Below, one piece after another: positions 11,785 through 22,923 of a DNA stretch of 64,000 nt. The translations under genes were made by a program, and so were the position numbers. The notes below the pieces were generated by a model. The model saw only the letters and a list, made by a program, of their open reading frames with translations. It had not been told where the DNA came from and ran no database searches. Origin of the DNA: Cyclospora cayetanensis (lineage: Eukaryota; Apicomplexa; Conoidasida; Eucoccidiorida; Eimeriidae). The DNA is taken from positions 62,001 through 126,000 of the forward strand of contig NW_020312414.1 of the NCBI RefSeq assembly GCF_002999335.1, given 5' to 3'. Numbering within the stretch: the stretch's first letter is position 1; the number at the start of each line of letters is the position of its first letter.

Positions 11785-14700
11785 ATGCAGACCAAAAGGC
11801 AGCGCCTTCGGGGGGAGGAGGATCCCGTCGCTGGTGCTTCCAGCAGCCACGGCTCCTTGGCAGCAGCAGCAGCTGCTGCTGCTGAGGGTCCGTACCCAGT
11901 GAACTTGTGCCTTCCCCCCATTACGCTGCGCTCCTCGCAGCAGCAGCAGCAGCAGCAGGCGCGACTTTTGGCAGTTGCAGGCGCTCAGCTGCCCGTGCCT
12001 CCTCTGCCCCAAGTGCTCTCCGTTCCTGCATTTCTGCGTGCCAGGGAGGCCGAAGTGGGGGCCTTGCTGCAACAACTGCAGCAGCTACCGAATCGCTACC
12101 AGGAGCAGCGCCAGCAGCAGCAGCAGCATCAGCGGCGACATCGGCAGCAGCTGCAGCAGCAGCAGCAAAGGAGGAAGAAACAAGCTCTGCAAGCGGGGTC
12201 AGCCAACGCAGGGGGCGCATCAGTTTCAGCGGCGGGGGGAGGATTCGATGCAGCAGCAACGGCAGATGCAGGAGCTGCACCCACCACAAGAACTGGCCCC
12301 TGCCGCCGTTCCTTCCAGAAGCTGCCGATCAGCATGCGACGTCGCTGCATGTCTTATACTCCCTACAGAGTTCCCCGCAGACGGCGAGGACCGATCCTCA
12401 GCGAAATGGCGAAGACACCTCCAAAGGTAATCAGATCCCTTTTTATCCCCTGTTCTAGCGAGCTCTCCTCCGTCCTTGCGGCAGGCTGCCGCGCAGCGCG
12501 TTTTTTCAGACGCTCACCTCGTGTGTTCTCCCGCTACTGCAGCCCTCCTCCCGTCGCACGCGCCGACAGCAGCGGAAGCCAGCACTGCTGCTTCTCCAGC
12601 GAGCAGCGGTAGCTCGCGGCAGCTCGCCGCCGTCGCCGAAGGTGCGATGGCTGCAGACGCACATGTTCTTTGCGCGGCGCTTCCGACAACAGCCGCTGTG
12701 GGGCTTCAGCCTCCCTGTGCATCCCACGCAGCGCATGCAGCGGAAGCTGCTGCGCATGGCTAGCCAGCTAGCCACGGCGCATGACGCCTCTTACCTCGCA
12801 ACCTTCGAGCTGCGGGGGCCTATCGTGCTGCTTCTCCTGCTGTTACGCCGCTGCGGAGCAGACGCTGCTCTCCTCGCCAGCAAGGCGATTCGGGCGGGAG
12901 CTCAGCAAGGCCAGATGCTGCTGCTGCAGCAGCAGCCTCCTCCAGCTCAGCCCGCAGTCGTGGCTCCCTGCGACTTCCTTTTCGGCGCTGCATGCGCAGG
13001 CGAAGCTGCCAGGATTCTCTGGGTGACTGTACACCCCGCAGCAGCCGCTGCAGCAGGCGCCGTGCTTGCTGCAGCGACAGATGCAGTTCGGCCTGCAGGC
13101 TGCTCCTGCGCCTCGACTCCACCCGACGTGGGCGTCAGAGGGGCGGCAACAGCCAACGCAACGTCGGTGAAAACAGCGGGAGACTGTGCATGCGGAGTCG
13201 GGGTCGCTCTTCAGCAGATTCACAACTTAGCGCGGTTCGAACTGCGGGGGCCTAAGGCACTGCGAGCCTTGAGCCTCGCGCTGAAGGTGCAGCGTCCAGC
13301 AGCTGTTGCGCCTGCAGGAGCAGCAGCAGCCTCGCTAGCAGGTGCGCACGCCTGCTATCTGTTGTGGAAGGCGCTTGTGCAGCACGAACTGCTGCATGGC
13401 AGTGCGCCTCGACTCCCCGGGGGAGTCGTCCTCCCTCTAGAGGCTGCGTTGCCTCCTCTGCTAGGGCCGTTTCCCCCTCGATCGCGGCGGCTGCTGCGGC
13501 GTGCAGCAGCAGCTGCTGCTGCAGCAGCAGGAGGAGCAGGAGGAGCAGCAGCAGGAGGAGCAGCGCCTACGGCGGCTCTCGCCGCTGCTGTTGCAGCAGG
13601 AAGAGCTCTGCCTCCCCCAGCGACCTCGCGTCTGTTTTCCGATGCAGATCGCGCGGCTGCTGCTGCTGCAGTTCCTTGGAGAGTCGCCACACGCAGCAGA
13701 AGGAGGCCTGAGCTCCGTGCGCTGCTGCAGCGGCTGCAGCAACGGCATCTGCAATTGCAGCTGCAGAGCCAACAGGAACGCAAGCCGAAAGAGAGGCAGC
13801 AGCAGAAAGAGCAGCAGCAGAAAGAGCAGCAGCAGAAACAGCAGCAGAAACAGCCTACTGCCGTGGGCCGTTTACCCGTGACAGCAAACACCCACCGACC
13901 GGCGGGAGCGGCGACACCAGCTACAGCGGCAGCAGAAACAGCAGCAGCAGCTGCTGCTGCTGCTTCTGCTGCAGCTCTCGCAGATGAAGAAGACTTAGGC
14001 CTTCCTCTCTCTCCTATCGTGATGACCAATACGGAGCCGGGAGCTGCGGCAGCTGCGGCAGCAGCGGCAGCAGCAGCTGCTGCTGCTGCTGCCATCGCCG
14101 CTGCTGCAGTTGGTGCCGATCCTGCGGCAGCAGCTGCTGCTGTTGCTGCTGCAGATTTACCTGGCGGCGCAGCGTCTCTCTCGGCTGCCGCTTCTGCAGG
14201 CTTCCAGTCACCAGCGTTTCCAGCGAACGGCACTCGCGTTCCTGTGCTGCTGATTGCGCGTGGTGGCTTTCTTTCTCGAGGTTTGCCTTCCTTTAGAGGC
14301 GGCGTCTCAAAGGCTTCCTTGGAGGGGTCGCATTGCTACACCGGAAGTACCAGTGGGAACTGCAACAGCGGCAGCAGTCGAGGCGCCAGCGGCTTTGACT
14401 TGCTGCTTCCAGCAGGTGCTGGCGCTGCGAGGCTGTTCACTCTCCTGTGTCGCTACGGCGTCTGTCCTGTAGGCTACAGAGATCGGCGGAAGCTGCTTCT
14501 GGAAAGCAGCGGCAGCGGCAGCAGCGACTTCCCCTTCGGCTTCCCAGATACTGCCGCAGGGGTCCATGCAGCGCTGTGTTGTGCTTGGCAGCAGGAACTG
14601 TTGCACCGACGCAAGCCGCCAGAGCGGCGCTGCAACTTCGCAGCAGTTGCATCGCGTTGCCCCTTCCTGCCCCTTTGGCGACTGCTGCAGCACCAGCCGC

Positions 14701-16971
14701 TGCAGCAGCAGTCGCTGATGCTGCCGCAGCGTGGCTCGAGCGCGACGCCGGAAGAGTCTCTGCTGGTGCAGCAGGCAGTGCTGGTTGCAGCCAGCAAGCA
14801 GCAGCAACAGCAGCAGAAGCAGCAGCAAATGCGGCGGCTGTATGGCCCTTCCTGCTTCCTGCCGCATCGGCTGCTCCCTCTGCTACTGCCCCCGCTGCAG
14901 TCCAACAAGCGCGAGATGAAGCGCCAACCTCTAAAGAAGCAGGATCCTCTGCTCCCGCCACTCCCAGTTCCCCCCGCGAACCTGCTGCAGCTGCTGCCGC
15001 CTCTCCTCGTGCCCCCCCCAGCAGTCCGTATGTTCCCAGCGCAGTGGCTGCGGCTCACGCTGCTCCTTCAGCAGCTGCAGCAGCGGGAGGAAGAGCAGCT
15101 GCAGGTGCTGGAAGGCGTTCTGCAGGCTGCCCGTAGAGACAAGAGTTGGAGCCCCCTAGACGAGCTGCCTCTGGTGTTCCTTTGGGCACTCCAGCAGCTG
15201 CTGCACCCCTCACGGCGAGCATCGAAGAGCTCCAACAGAGCAGACGCTGCCGTCGCGGCTGCTACAGCCTATTTGGCAGACAGGGGAGCCCTCCTCCCTG
15301 TGCAGCTGGAGATCCACGAGAGAGGCGTCCCTCTGGAGCTGTGTCACATCTACGCGCTGACCGCTGGAGACTTCAAGCTTTTCTTCGAAGGTACGAGCCG
15401 AAGAGCGCCCGTGTATTCAAGACGCCTCTGCTTCGTCGTTGTAAGTCGGTGAGCTCCTGAAATCAGACACAGTGGCTCGCAAAAGGATTTGCGGGGTGCG
15501 GTGTGACGTGCGCCGCAGCGTACCCCCCCACGCCGTTTGCGAAAGGCAGCCAAAGGGGATCTGCGTCTGTACCGCACCTAAAACCCGCCTTTTGTCCCCT
15601 GCAGCTCAGCAGCAGCGACACGAGCGGCGGCAGTGGCAGCAGTGTCGGCTTGGCTGTACACTTGGAAGAGCCTCTTCACCGCACGCAGCGGCGAGGCTGC
15701 CTGCGGCGGAAACTGGAAGCGGCCTCACACAAGGGGAAAGCGCGTCGCAAGACTGTCTCAACAGCGGAGCGCTCTGAGCTCCTAGAGGGTGCCCTTTCCC
15801 CCAAGACGTCCTCCTTTGATGCATGTAGGCCCCTCGTAGGCTTTGTCACGGCTGGAGGTAAGTTTCGGCAGAGTTAACTTCGCGCTGCTGCTGAATCTGT
15901 GCAATTGAGAACCTTTTTATGCCGTCCGAAAAAACCTTCTCGCCAGTCAGCCTCGCCGCTGTGTGTTGTTCGAAGCTCTTTGTGCTTCCTGGGGTCTCCA
16001 GCTCCGCCAGGGGCTCTCTGTATAGACACCTGAAGCTACTCTTGCATCGCCGTGGTTTCGTGCATTTCTTCTTTTGCTCATTTTGTAGCGCACTCTGTGT
16101 CGTCGTGGTACTGTGTGAAGGTTTCGAGTATCTGACACTAGTTGTGGGCCCTTTGCATGTTTGTTTGAACGCTTCCGTTTTGCCTCGATCTGAGTTTGGG
16201 CATGTATCTGAGTGCGCGTTTGTGTGTGTATGTACACACATGTGAGTGAGTGCATTCCTGCTCTCTGTGCGAATCATCATGGCACGCCGTCTGCATGCGT
16301 ATTTGTTATTTATTTCGTGTATTGGGTGGCTTAGCTGCAGTGCCTTGTTCCTTCAGTTGATTCGCTTTGGAGTCGACGTTGCCTCTTCCTCTTCTCTGCA
16401 TGGGGGGTTCATCTGTCTGACGCCGCTGGTCTGCAGATCGAGTGCCTTCTACTTGGGGTGTGGAACGAAGTGCCTGGCTCACTTTTGTGTGTGTATGTGT
16501 GATTAGTCTGGCTTCGGGTTGGGGTGTGTTGGCTGGTGGGGTTTGCTCGATTTGGCATGCATGCATGTGCGCGCGCTTGTGGAGGAACTGCTGCTGCAGG
16601 GCATTCCTTTTGCAGAGGCCTCGGCTGGGCGCGTGGTCTTGTGTCAGCCTCCGCCTTCTTGCAAGCAGTGCAACAACAACTTCAGACCCTTGTGGAGGGT
16701 CCGTTTGCATGCCCTTAAAGCCCCAAAAATTTCTCCCAAAGGCTTCAGCTGGGCGCAAGAGTATGCATCATCAACCGGGCTCTTTTTTCTCGAAGCACCA
16801 CACAAACTCTGCATGGCTCCTCGTCTAGAAATATGCATGTACGCACGCGTTCAGGTCCGTTGCCGTGGGGGCCCTCTGCATGCGCCGGAGCTGCGAATCT
16901 CCGCATCCTGTTCTTCACGAGGAATCCAAGAGAAACGACTTACAGACCAGGTAGAGCGGGATAAAAGTTAG
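11785..16971 (+). CDS. POP1: Ribonuclease P/MRP protein subunit POP1
   Basis: Exons 11785..12426, 12543..15440, 15605..15857 and a last exon near 16507..16971; the product is about 1,420 aa. POP1 is the largest protein of the ribonucleoproteins that trim tRNA 5' ends (RNase P) and cleave pre-rRNA (RNase MRP). Family evidence: SFQKLPISMRRRCMSY at about 176-191, the WLQTHMFFARRF block (W250), the POPLD-type segment GFDLLLPAGAG...GVCPVGYRD...FGFPDT at about 830-880, and the C-terminal RPLVGFVTAGG near 1254. Start: the ATG at 11785 (MQTKRQRLRG). Long Gln, Ala and Leu runs inflate the middle, about 250-830, well beyond the yeast or human protein. Introns 1 and 2 join cleanly in phase 0 (GTAATC, GTAAGT). 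Exon 3 ends at GTAAGT in phase 1, but the best last exon (GRVVLCQPPPSCKQ...PLWRVRLHA) opens in phase 0 after TTAG at 16503-16506, so a micro-exon or another acceptor is missing. The identity is secure; the 3' join is not. Confidence 0.85.
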
Positions 16972-18000
16972 CGGCCGATGCGTGAGGTGCTCTTCTGCGG
17001 GAGCTAGGGGCTGCTAAACCCCCCTGAGACTCGTGACAGGCGTACATACCACGTGATGGTGTAACGTTCGTAGGCTGTTGTGCTCCCTTTGCGCGATGCA
17101 CAGCTTGGGCGACCTTCGTGCTAGAATGAATCTCCTTGAAACAAGAAGGGACTACGACACAACAGCAGCTCCAGTGCAGAGCCAAACCTGCAACAACAGC
17201 AGCAGTCTGCTGCTGCTGTCGGGGTTATCTTCTTAGCACTCCGGCGCATGGCACATTTTGCGATCCGCGCGTGCTCCGCCCGAGTTGAACTGCTCTTGAA
17301 ATTTCGTCTTTTATTTAGATTCAAAACCCCGATCGTTTTTATAAAAGTTCGCCATTCATTCCTGCCCCTTGTCTTCCCCTTGCTCCCAGCACCTCCGCAC
17401 CACTGACCGATGAGTCGTAGCAGTTGCGGTAACGCCAGTAAGCGGCAACAGGAGCACCTCCTCTCAGCAACGTCATTCTGCACTTATAAAAAGGCTGGTC
17501 GATTCACAAGACCTACCAATACTGCTCTATGTCTAAACGTATCTCGTAGCCCATTCTTCTTCACTGTGTGGCCACTCGGTGCCGGTAAAGTCTCTACACA
17601 CATTCCCCGCGGTGGGGCCCCCTCCCTCTCTCCTTACACCAACACGGGGGACCATCCTACTGGGCGACTCCTCCAAAGAGCCGCCTCCAGAGGACCCCCC
17701 TCAGTCCCCCTGCAGTTCGCTGCGCGCCACACCAACAATGGAGGGGGTGACAAATTTTCGCTGCTCTTAAATCACAATGCGTGCTTCGAGTTCATGCAGC
17801 GTTAAGGTGGAGTTGAGTCCAGCAGTGGAGTGGCTGCATTGTGCCACACACGATTCCCTGATTGCAGCGCTCCCAACACATCATACATTTGCAACAGGTA
17901 CCGCTGTCGCTACTACATGCATGCATGCTCCAATGGAAACATCAGAGGCGGATGGCTAAAGAGACGGACCGATCGCAGCTGCGACGAGGCAAACGGCCCC
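16972..18000. other. Intergenic between convergent genes
   Basis: Contains the 3' flanks of POP1 (+) and the finger-protein gene (-). An ATG-started frame at 17410-17805 (+, 131 codons) shows no motif, splice signal or compositional bias like its neighbours, so I do not call it a gene. Confidence 0.5.
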
Positions 18001-18192
18001 CTACCCAGAAGGCTGCTCCTCCAGAGCCTGACCTTCCTGTTGCCGCTGCTCTATTGCCTCGTCCTCATCTTCCTGCTGCTGGTAGTCATACTCCGCATGC
18101 TGTTGCTGCTGCTGTTCATATTCCTTACCCCGAGGCCCTTCGTTACTGCCGCTTTCGCATTGCTCGCCTTCGGGTAAATGGACATCTGCAGC

Positions 18193-18231
<39 letters not shown>

Positions 18232-18249
18232 TTGCTGCTGTTGCTGCTG

Positions 18250-18280
<31 letters not shown>

Positions 18281-19160
18281 TGCTGCCCGTCTTCCCCAGG
18301 TGAGCCTGCGCTGTACACGGCGCATCCCTCGCTGACGAGATCCCAGTGTTCATCGTCGTCCGCTTGCAATTCTTCGTGCTCTTGATGCTGGAGCAACAGC
18401 ATCTCTTCCTGCAGCTGCTTCTGCGCCTCCTCTTGCGGCTCCAGTTTTTCTGTTTCTCGCGGCTCCTCACTCGGCGGCTGGTGCTGCTGATGGCTTGGGT
18501 GATGGCAAGAAAAACACAGCGAGGGGGCCTTCGAGCACTCTCCCCGCAGGAACGCTGCACATGGCTCGCAGCATCTCTTGAGATGCAGCAGCACAGAGGG
18601 ATGAGAGGGCAAGTACGGGTTAGCATGCGAAGCATCATGGCAGCGCTTGCAGGCTGTGCCCCCCCTACAGCCCTCAGGGGAGCAGAAGAAAGCCGCGCAT
18701 GGTCGGCAAACTCCTCGCACATGGGCTCCCTGATCGTATGACAGACGCTGTATCGGTGCAAGTCTCTGCTCCTGTAGCCGGCGCTGCTGCTGCTGCTGCT
18801 GTTGCTTTTCTCCCGTGGTACTGAGCGGAACGTGATGGTCAGGATGATGGCAGAAAACGCAGCCGGTATGCATGCAGAGGCCTTCGGCTGCTATGCGTCT
18901 GCACGGCATGCAGCGGCCCCTAATGTGCAGCAGGGAGAAGGGGTGGAGGAGCGAAGAAGGATCGCGATGGCTCTCGTGATGACAGCGGCGGCATGAAGCC
19001 CCCTTGTTGCAGCCAAAGGGATGGCAGAAATACCACATGCAAGGCACACAGCGGTCTGGATGCTCTTCTTGCTGCACCTGCTGTTGGTGCGCTTGCTGCT
19101 GCTGCCCTTGCTGATCTTGCGGATGCTGTCTCTGAGGAGGGGGGGGCGGCTGCTGCTGTT

Positions 19161-19192
<32 letters not shown>

Positions 19193-20667
19193 CGCGAGCG
19201 GTACGGAGGCGGCTGCTGCTGGTGCCACGTGTTGCTACGTGGGGGGGATCGTCTTGCATGACTCCTGGCAGTAGCGGCAGCTGCATCTGCCTCAGCTTCT
19301 TGCCACGCATATGCAGCAGTGCCCGGAGCAGGAGGAGGAGCAGCAGCAGCAGCAGCGTCGATGCGGAGGTGACTTGGTGGTAAAGCTGACTGAGAACTGC
19401 CCGTCATGGGAAGCCAAGAAACACCTGCTCTTCCTCGAGGACTGCCCCCCCCCCCGTCGGAAGTCTCTGTGCCGCTGCTGCACCGGAGGCGAGGCGCAGC
19501 AGCTGCAGATGCAGCAGCAGATGACGGAGGAGGAAGCCTATCCTGACAGATCCTGCACACGAGACCATGGCGACAGCGGCATGCAGACTGCGCGCGCCCA
19601 TCGGCATGAGGCACTAGCCGTCCACTGAATCCATGCGGCTTCGAAAAAGGAGCAGCAGACTGATCCAGAGGAGAAAAGGCCCTCCCCCCTCTGCGTCTGT
19701 CTCTTTCAGCGTCATATACAGATTCATATTGCGTCCCCTCCTTCGTGAAGATCTGCCGCTCTCGGCTGTAGCTGCGGCTACGGCTGCAGCACCGGTGCCT
19801 CCCTGAAGGCGGCTGGTGATGCTGCTGCAGGTTGTGCTGCTGGTACTGTGGAGAGTGGTACTGCTGCTGCTGCAGCAGCAGCTGCTGCTGCTGTGGAGGG
19901 TGGTGGTGCTGCTGCTGTGGAGGGTGGTGGTGCTCCTGCTGTGGAGGGTGGTGGTGCTGCTGCTGTGGAGGGTGGTGGTGCTGCTGCTGATTGTGGTGCT
20001 GCTGCTGCTGATTGTGGTGCTGCTGCTGCTGATTGTGGTGCTGCTGGTACTGCTGGGGTTGGCGTGGATAAGCGCTGTTGGACCAGATAATTGTGCGTTT
20101 GTCGCTTGCTGCCCTGTTGCTGCTGTTCCCGTTGCTATAGCTGTAGGGTGTTGTTGCTGTCAGCCTCGGGGAGCTGCGGCTACGGCGGGAAACAGACCCC
20201 ATAGTGTTGTTGCTGTTGAATGTGTGACGCTCATATCTGCTGCTGTTACCAAATTTCGGGGAGGCCTGATACCTCTGCAGCACCTGCTGCGGCTCATGCT
20301 GCAGCTTCTGTTGCGGCTCATGCTGCAGCTTCTGCTGCGGCTCGTGCTGCAGCTTCTGCTGCGGCTCGTGCTGCAGCTTCTGCTCCTGTTGATGGCTAGG
20401 GTATGCGTTGCTGCGGCTACAACCCTGTACAGAGGGAGGGGGGCGTGGCTCCCTAGGCGGGCGCTGCTGCTTCCACCACGGGAGTTCATGCTGCTGCGTG
20501 TGGCTGCTAGTGTTGCTGCCGCTGTATCCTGCTGGGCTATTCCACGAGGAGACTCGATGCGCACTGGCACTCACAGGTCCGTAGGAGTCAGATGCAGCCT
20601 GTGATACTTTTCCGTGCCTGAGAAGTTCGTCATCGTTCTTGGGTGGAGGCCGCCCGTATCGATTCAT
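18001..20667 (-). CDS. Gln/His-rich protein with four tandem Cys/His fingers
   Basis: Single exon, 888 aa from the ATG at 20667 (MNRYGRPPPKNDDELL); an ATG 17 codons upstream is less likely. Four related zinc modules lie in tandem at roughly residues 535-730, pattern C-x2-C-x4-5-C-x4-5-C-x4-5-C-x2-CH-x3-H: CVPCMWYFC, CMPCRRIAAEGLC, CRPCAAFFC and CEPCAAFLRGEC, each ending in CHHESH, CHHPDH, CHDASH or CHHPSH. A Cys-rich CRCRHGLVCRICQD upstream may be a degenerate fifth. Such CH-ending fingers are found in alveolate proteins thought to bind RNA; function here is inference. The N-terminal half has tandem peptide repeats (KLQHEPQQ, HHNQQQQ, HHHPPQQQ); the C-terminal part has about 43 Gln, then an acidic tail. 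AT-rich DNA (about 20703-20735, TATATACATACATATATG) just upstream could be promoter. Confidence 0.75.
19893..20050. repeat. Tandem 24-bp and 21-bp coding minisatellites
   Basis: About four 24-bp units (gtggagggtggtggtgctgc type, 19893-19988) encode HHHPPQQQ. Three 21-bp units (gattgtggtgctgctgct type) encode HHNQQQQ in the minus-strand finger gene. Confidence 0.9.
20284..20383. repeat. Tandem 24-bp coding minisatellite
   Basis: About four copies of a unit beginning tgctgcggctcatgctgcag encode KLQHEPQQ in the minus-strand finger gene. Copies differ by single bases (CTC ATG versus CTC GTG, TTG versus CTG). Confidence 0.9.
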
Positions 20668-21520
20668 CGTGCTGCTGCTACTTTGTGCGCGCAAATCCTG
20701 CACTATATATACATACATATATGTATATGCATACGACCCGCAGTCCGTCGTGTCGCCCTTACTGCCCCGAGGAGCGCCGGCGCCTCGTCTCCCTCTGATA
20801 AAATTCTTGGCTGCTTTTAATGCGCAGGAGGTCCTTCAAAATGAGGTGTCTCAGAGAGCACCAGCCGTCTGCTGGTGCTCTCCGCGGCTGCAGGGGCTTT
20901 CCGCTTTCGGCGACAGTTCCCGTACCTGCGTGCCTATTTGTGCGGCTGCCGTTCTCCACTGGGTATCACATAAGAAAGTGCCGCGAGAGGGAAAGAAAAG
21001 AGTTACCTGCAGCGACAAACGGCCGTGGCTGCGGGGAGAGGGGGGGCTTATCCCGTGAAGCAACGGCGGCTGCAGCAAAAGAGAGAGGCACTGAAAGCGG
21101 TAGCGGGCTGCTGATTCAACCGATTAGCGGAAACAGGAAGCATATGACGATAGGCAGTTCAGTGCTGCTTCAGTTGGTGCAGCTGCTGCTGCCTGGCAAG
21201 GCCTCACGGACGCTGTTGCTGCTGCTGCCGCCTCCACGGAGTGCGACGGGGCCTAATGCATACACATGCAGGGAATCTCTGACGCTGCTGCAGCAGCAGC
21301 CCTCCCACTGGTTCGATTTCCGAGTGCCAGAAGATTCGATCAATTTTGAGCAAAACCGCAATAAACGCGTTGCTGCGGATCGTTCGTCCTGCCAGAGAGG
21401 CGGCGGCTGTAGCAGCGCTGAGAGCGTCCATCACCAGCGGCCGCGTGCCTATTAGCGCGGCAACTGGCGTCACAACACGACTTTCTTCTCTGTTTCTCTT
21501 TCCCTCCACCTCCTCTCAGG
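20668..21520. other. Divergent promoter region
   Basis: Lies between the start codons of the finger gene (-) and the small membrane-protein gene (+). It holds the AT-rich block at 20703-20735, a 12-bp hairpin at 20854-20882, and a pyrimidine-rich run ending CTCTCAG directly before the ATG at 21521, which suggests a 5' UTR intron or an upstream coding exon. The frame at 21346 (ALLRIVRPAREAAAVAALR) resembles a mitochondrial presequence but lacks an ATG. Confidence 0.45.
20854..20882. repeat. Perfect inverted repeat, 12-bp arms, 5-base loop
   Basis: gagagcaccagc (20854-20865) pairs with gctggtgctctc (20871-20882). It sits in the upstream region shared by two divergent genes. Confidence 0.95.
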
Positions 21521-22168
21521 ATGATGAGCGCGCCGGTCGGTGCCGCTGCATCAGCGGCATCAGGGAGCAGGCGGCTGTTGCTGCGGACCTCTCCCTTGTT
21601 GTTGCAGAGTTCTGACTCAGCTGCTACGATGCGTTATGGGGCTGTGCAACAGCAGTTGCTGCATGCTCTCGTGCGTCACCAGCCAGGGATGTGGGAACGC
21701 ACGGGCAACTTTGTGTACCGCTGGCTCGACGTCACCGGCTTTCTTACCCGCTGGAATTCTCGGCAGGCGTGGATCTTGGACCTGGATCCGTACAGCCGAC
21801 TAGCCACTCCCCTAATTACTGAGTATGAGCGTAAGATGATCATGTTCGTCGGGCTGCATGCCTACTTCTTCTTCGGGGTGGCACTGTACCTCGCCTATAA
21901 GGGCCACGCGCACGGCGCGGTTAAGCCACCCGTTCCTTCGAATGCTGATTTCGTGGGCTTGGATGGTCGCAAGAAGGACTTCACTTGGCATGGCCGTCTG
22001 TTTTTCATTTCTCCCAAGGAGCGATGCAAAGAATGCAGATGGCTGGATCTAGAGTGCAAGAAGAACTGCTTCGAGGCGCTCAAGGCTCAGGGGCACAAGC
22101 TTATTCTTAACCACGGAAACCCGCTGTCTGTACCGAGGGGTACTCTGAAGCCGTTCCACACTCATTGA
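21521..22168 (+). CDS. Probable mitochondrial single-pass membrane protein, family unknown
   Basis: 215 aa from ATG-ATG. The N-terminus (GSRRLLLRTSPLLLQSS) is basic, hydroxylated and free of acid, like a mitochondrial presequence. One transmembrane segment follows at about 107-127 (MIMFVGLHAYFFFGVALYLA), then a soluble tail with CKECRWLDLECKKNC, a cluster of four Cys that may form disulfides or bind metal. Codon use is not CAG-biased, unlike most neighbours, which fits a compact conserved protein. Topology and size resemble accessory subunits of the respiratory chain or ATP synthase, but I cannot place it in a named family. A polypyrimidine-CAG just before the ATG suggests that transcription starts further upstream. 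Confidence 0.6.
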   Translation: MMSAPVGAAASAASGSRRLLLRTSPLLLQSSDSAATMRYGAVQQQLLHALVRHQPGMWERTGNFVYRWLDVTGFLTRWNSRQAWILDLDPYSRLATPLITEYERKMIMFVGLHAYFFFGVALYLAYKGHAHGAVKPPVPSNADFVGLDGRKKDFTWHGRLFFISPKERCKECRWLDLECKKNCFEALKAQGHKLILNHGNPLSVPRGTLKPFHTH

Positions 22169-22923
22169 AAAGCGAAAGCAAGTATAGAAAACTCTTTAAG
22201 ATGCTGCGCAGCAGCACTGAATACTCATCCTTCTCGGAGCTGCTCCCACCTCGTAGGTGTGGGGGAGGAGGCAACAGGCGGGTAGGGTAGGATGCTACCC
22301 TAAAAGTATGCGTTTATAGACGATGGGCGGCACCAGCTGTCTGGACAGCAGTGTTTGCCGCTAAACAAGAGCAGCATTTGCTAATGAGTGGCTCTCCTGT
22401 TGCCCTCAATCCCACCCACCCCCGATGACACGGGGAGCAGATTCCAGTTCCAACACCTATACTCAACCCAGCAGTCCCCCCTTTTTTCTGGGGTTCCCGC
22501 ATTGTTTATCATATGCCCACTTGTTGCGGGGATTACTCAAGTGAACAGGCGAGCCATGCCAGGCCAGGTAGTTCAGTTCAGCACAAAAGCATGGTCCTCG
22601 TAGCGTTGCCACCAAACTTAACCCCCTTAGCCCTGAGATGTTTCGATGATAGGGTAGATGCGAGCAGCGTACTGTGGTAACGATTAACTAAGACGGGCTA
22701 GGTGGCGTCAATAGTGTCCGCATTGCTGGCCTTACTAGCCGTTGAGCTGTTTCTGCTGGCACAAAGTAGTGTCCTGTAGGCGCGAGGGAGACCTGTATAC
22801 TTGATTGTGCATAAGTGGTTTTAATGTAAGCAATAAGTGCGAGACTGGCTGTATTCTCTTGCAATGCTAGTAACCAGGGTGGTATAATTTAAATAAAACA
22901 AGAAGGAATACACAACAGTCGTA
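22169..22923. other. Intergenic between convergent genes
   Basis: Contains 3' flanks of the membrane-protein gene (+) and the E2-like gene (-). No ORF, repeat or hairpin that I can support. Confidence 0.5.

Noticed and set aside
13355..15136. Several long Ala/Ser/Cys-rich ORFs on both strands inside POP1 exon 2
   Set aside because: All are frame shadows of the CAG tracts; only the + frame carries POP1 motifs.
17410..17805. 131-codon + strand ATG-led ORF
   Set aside because: No conserved motif, no splice sites, composition unlike coding DNA here.
18051..19310. Long antisense and alternative-frame ORFs over the finger-protein gene
   Set aside because: Same repeat-shadow effect; no start, motif or splice logic.
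19816..20604. 262-codon + strand Leu/Val-rich ORF
   Set aside because: Antisense reading of the His/Gln minisatellites; no independent evidence of coding.
21295..21330. tRNA T-loop-like sequence (ggttcgatttcc)
   Set aside because: No matching acceptor, D or anticodon stems around it.
20820..21455. 211-codon + strand ORF before the small membrane protein
   Set aside because: No motif; crosses a hairpin and lies in the divergent promoter. Only its 3' region might be a 5' exon, in another frame.
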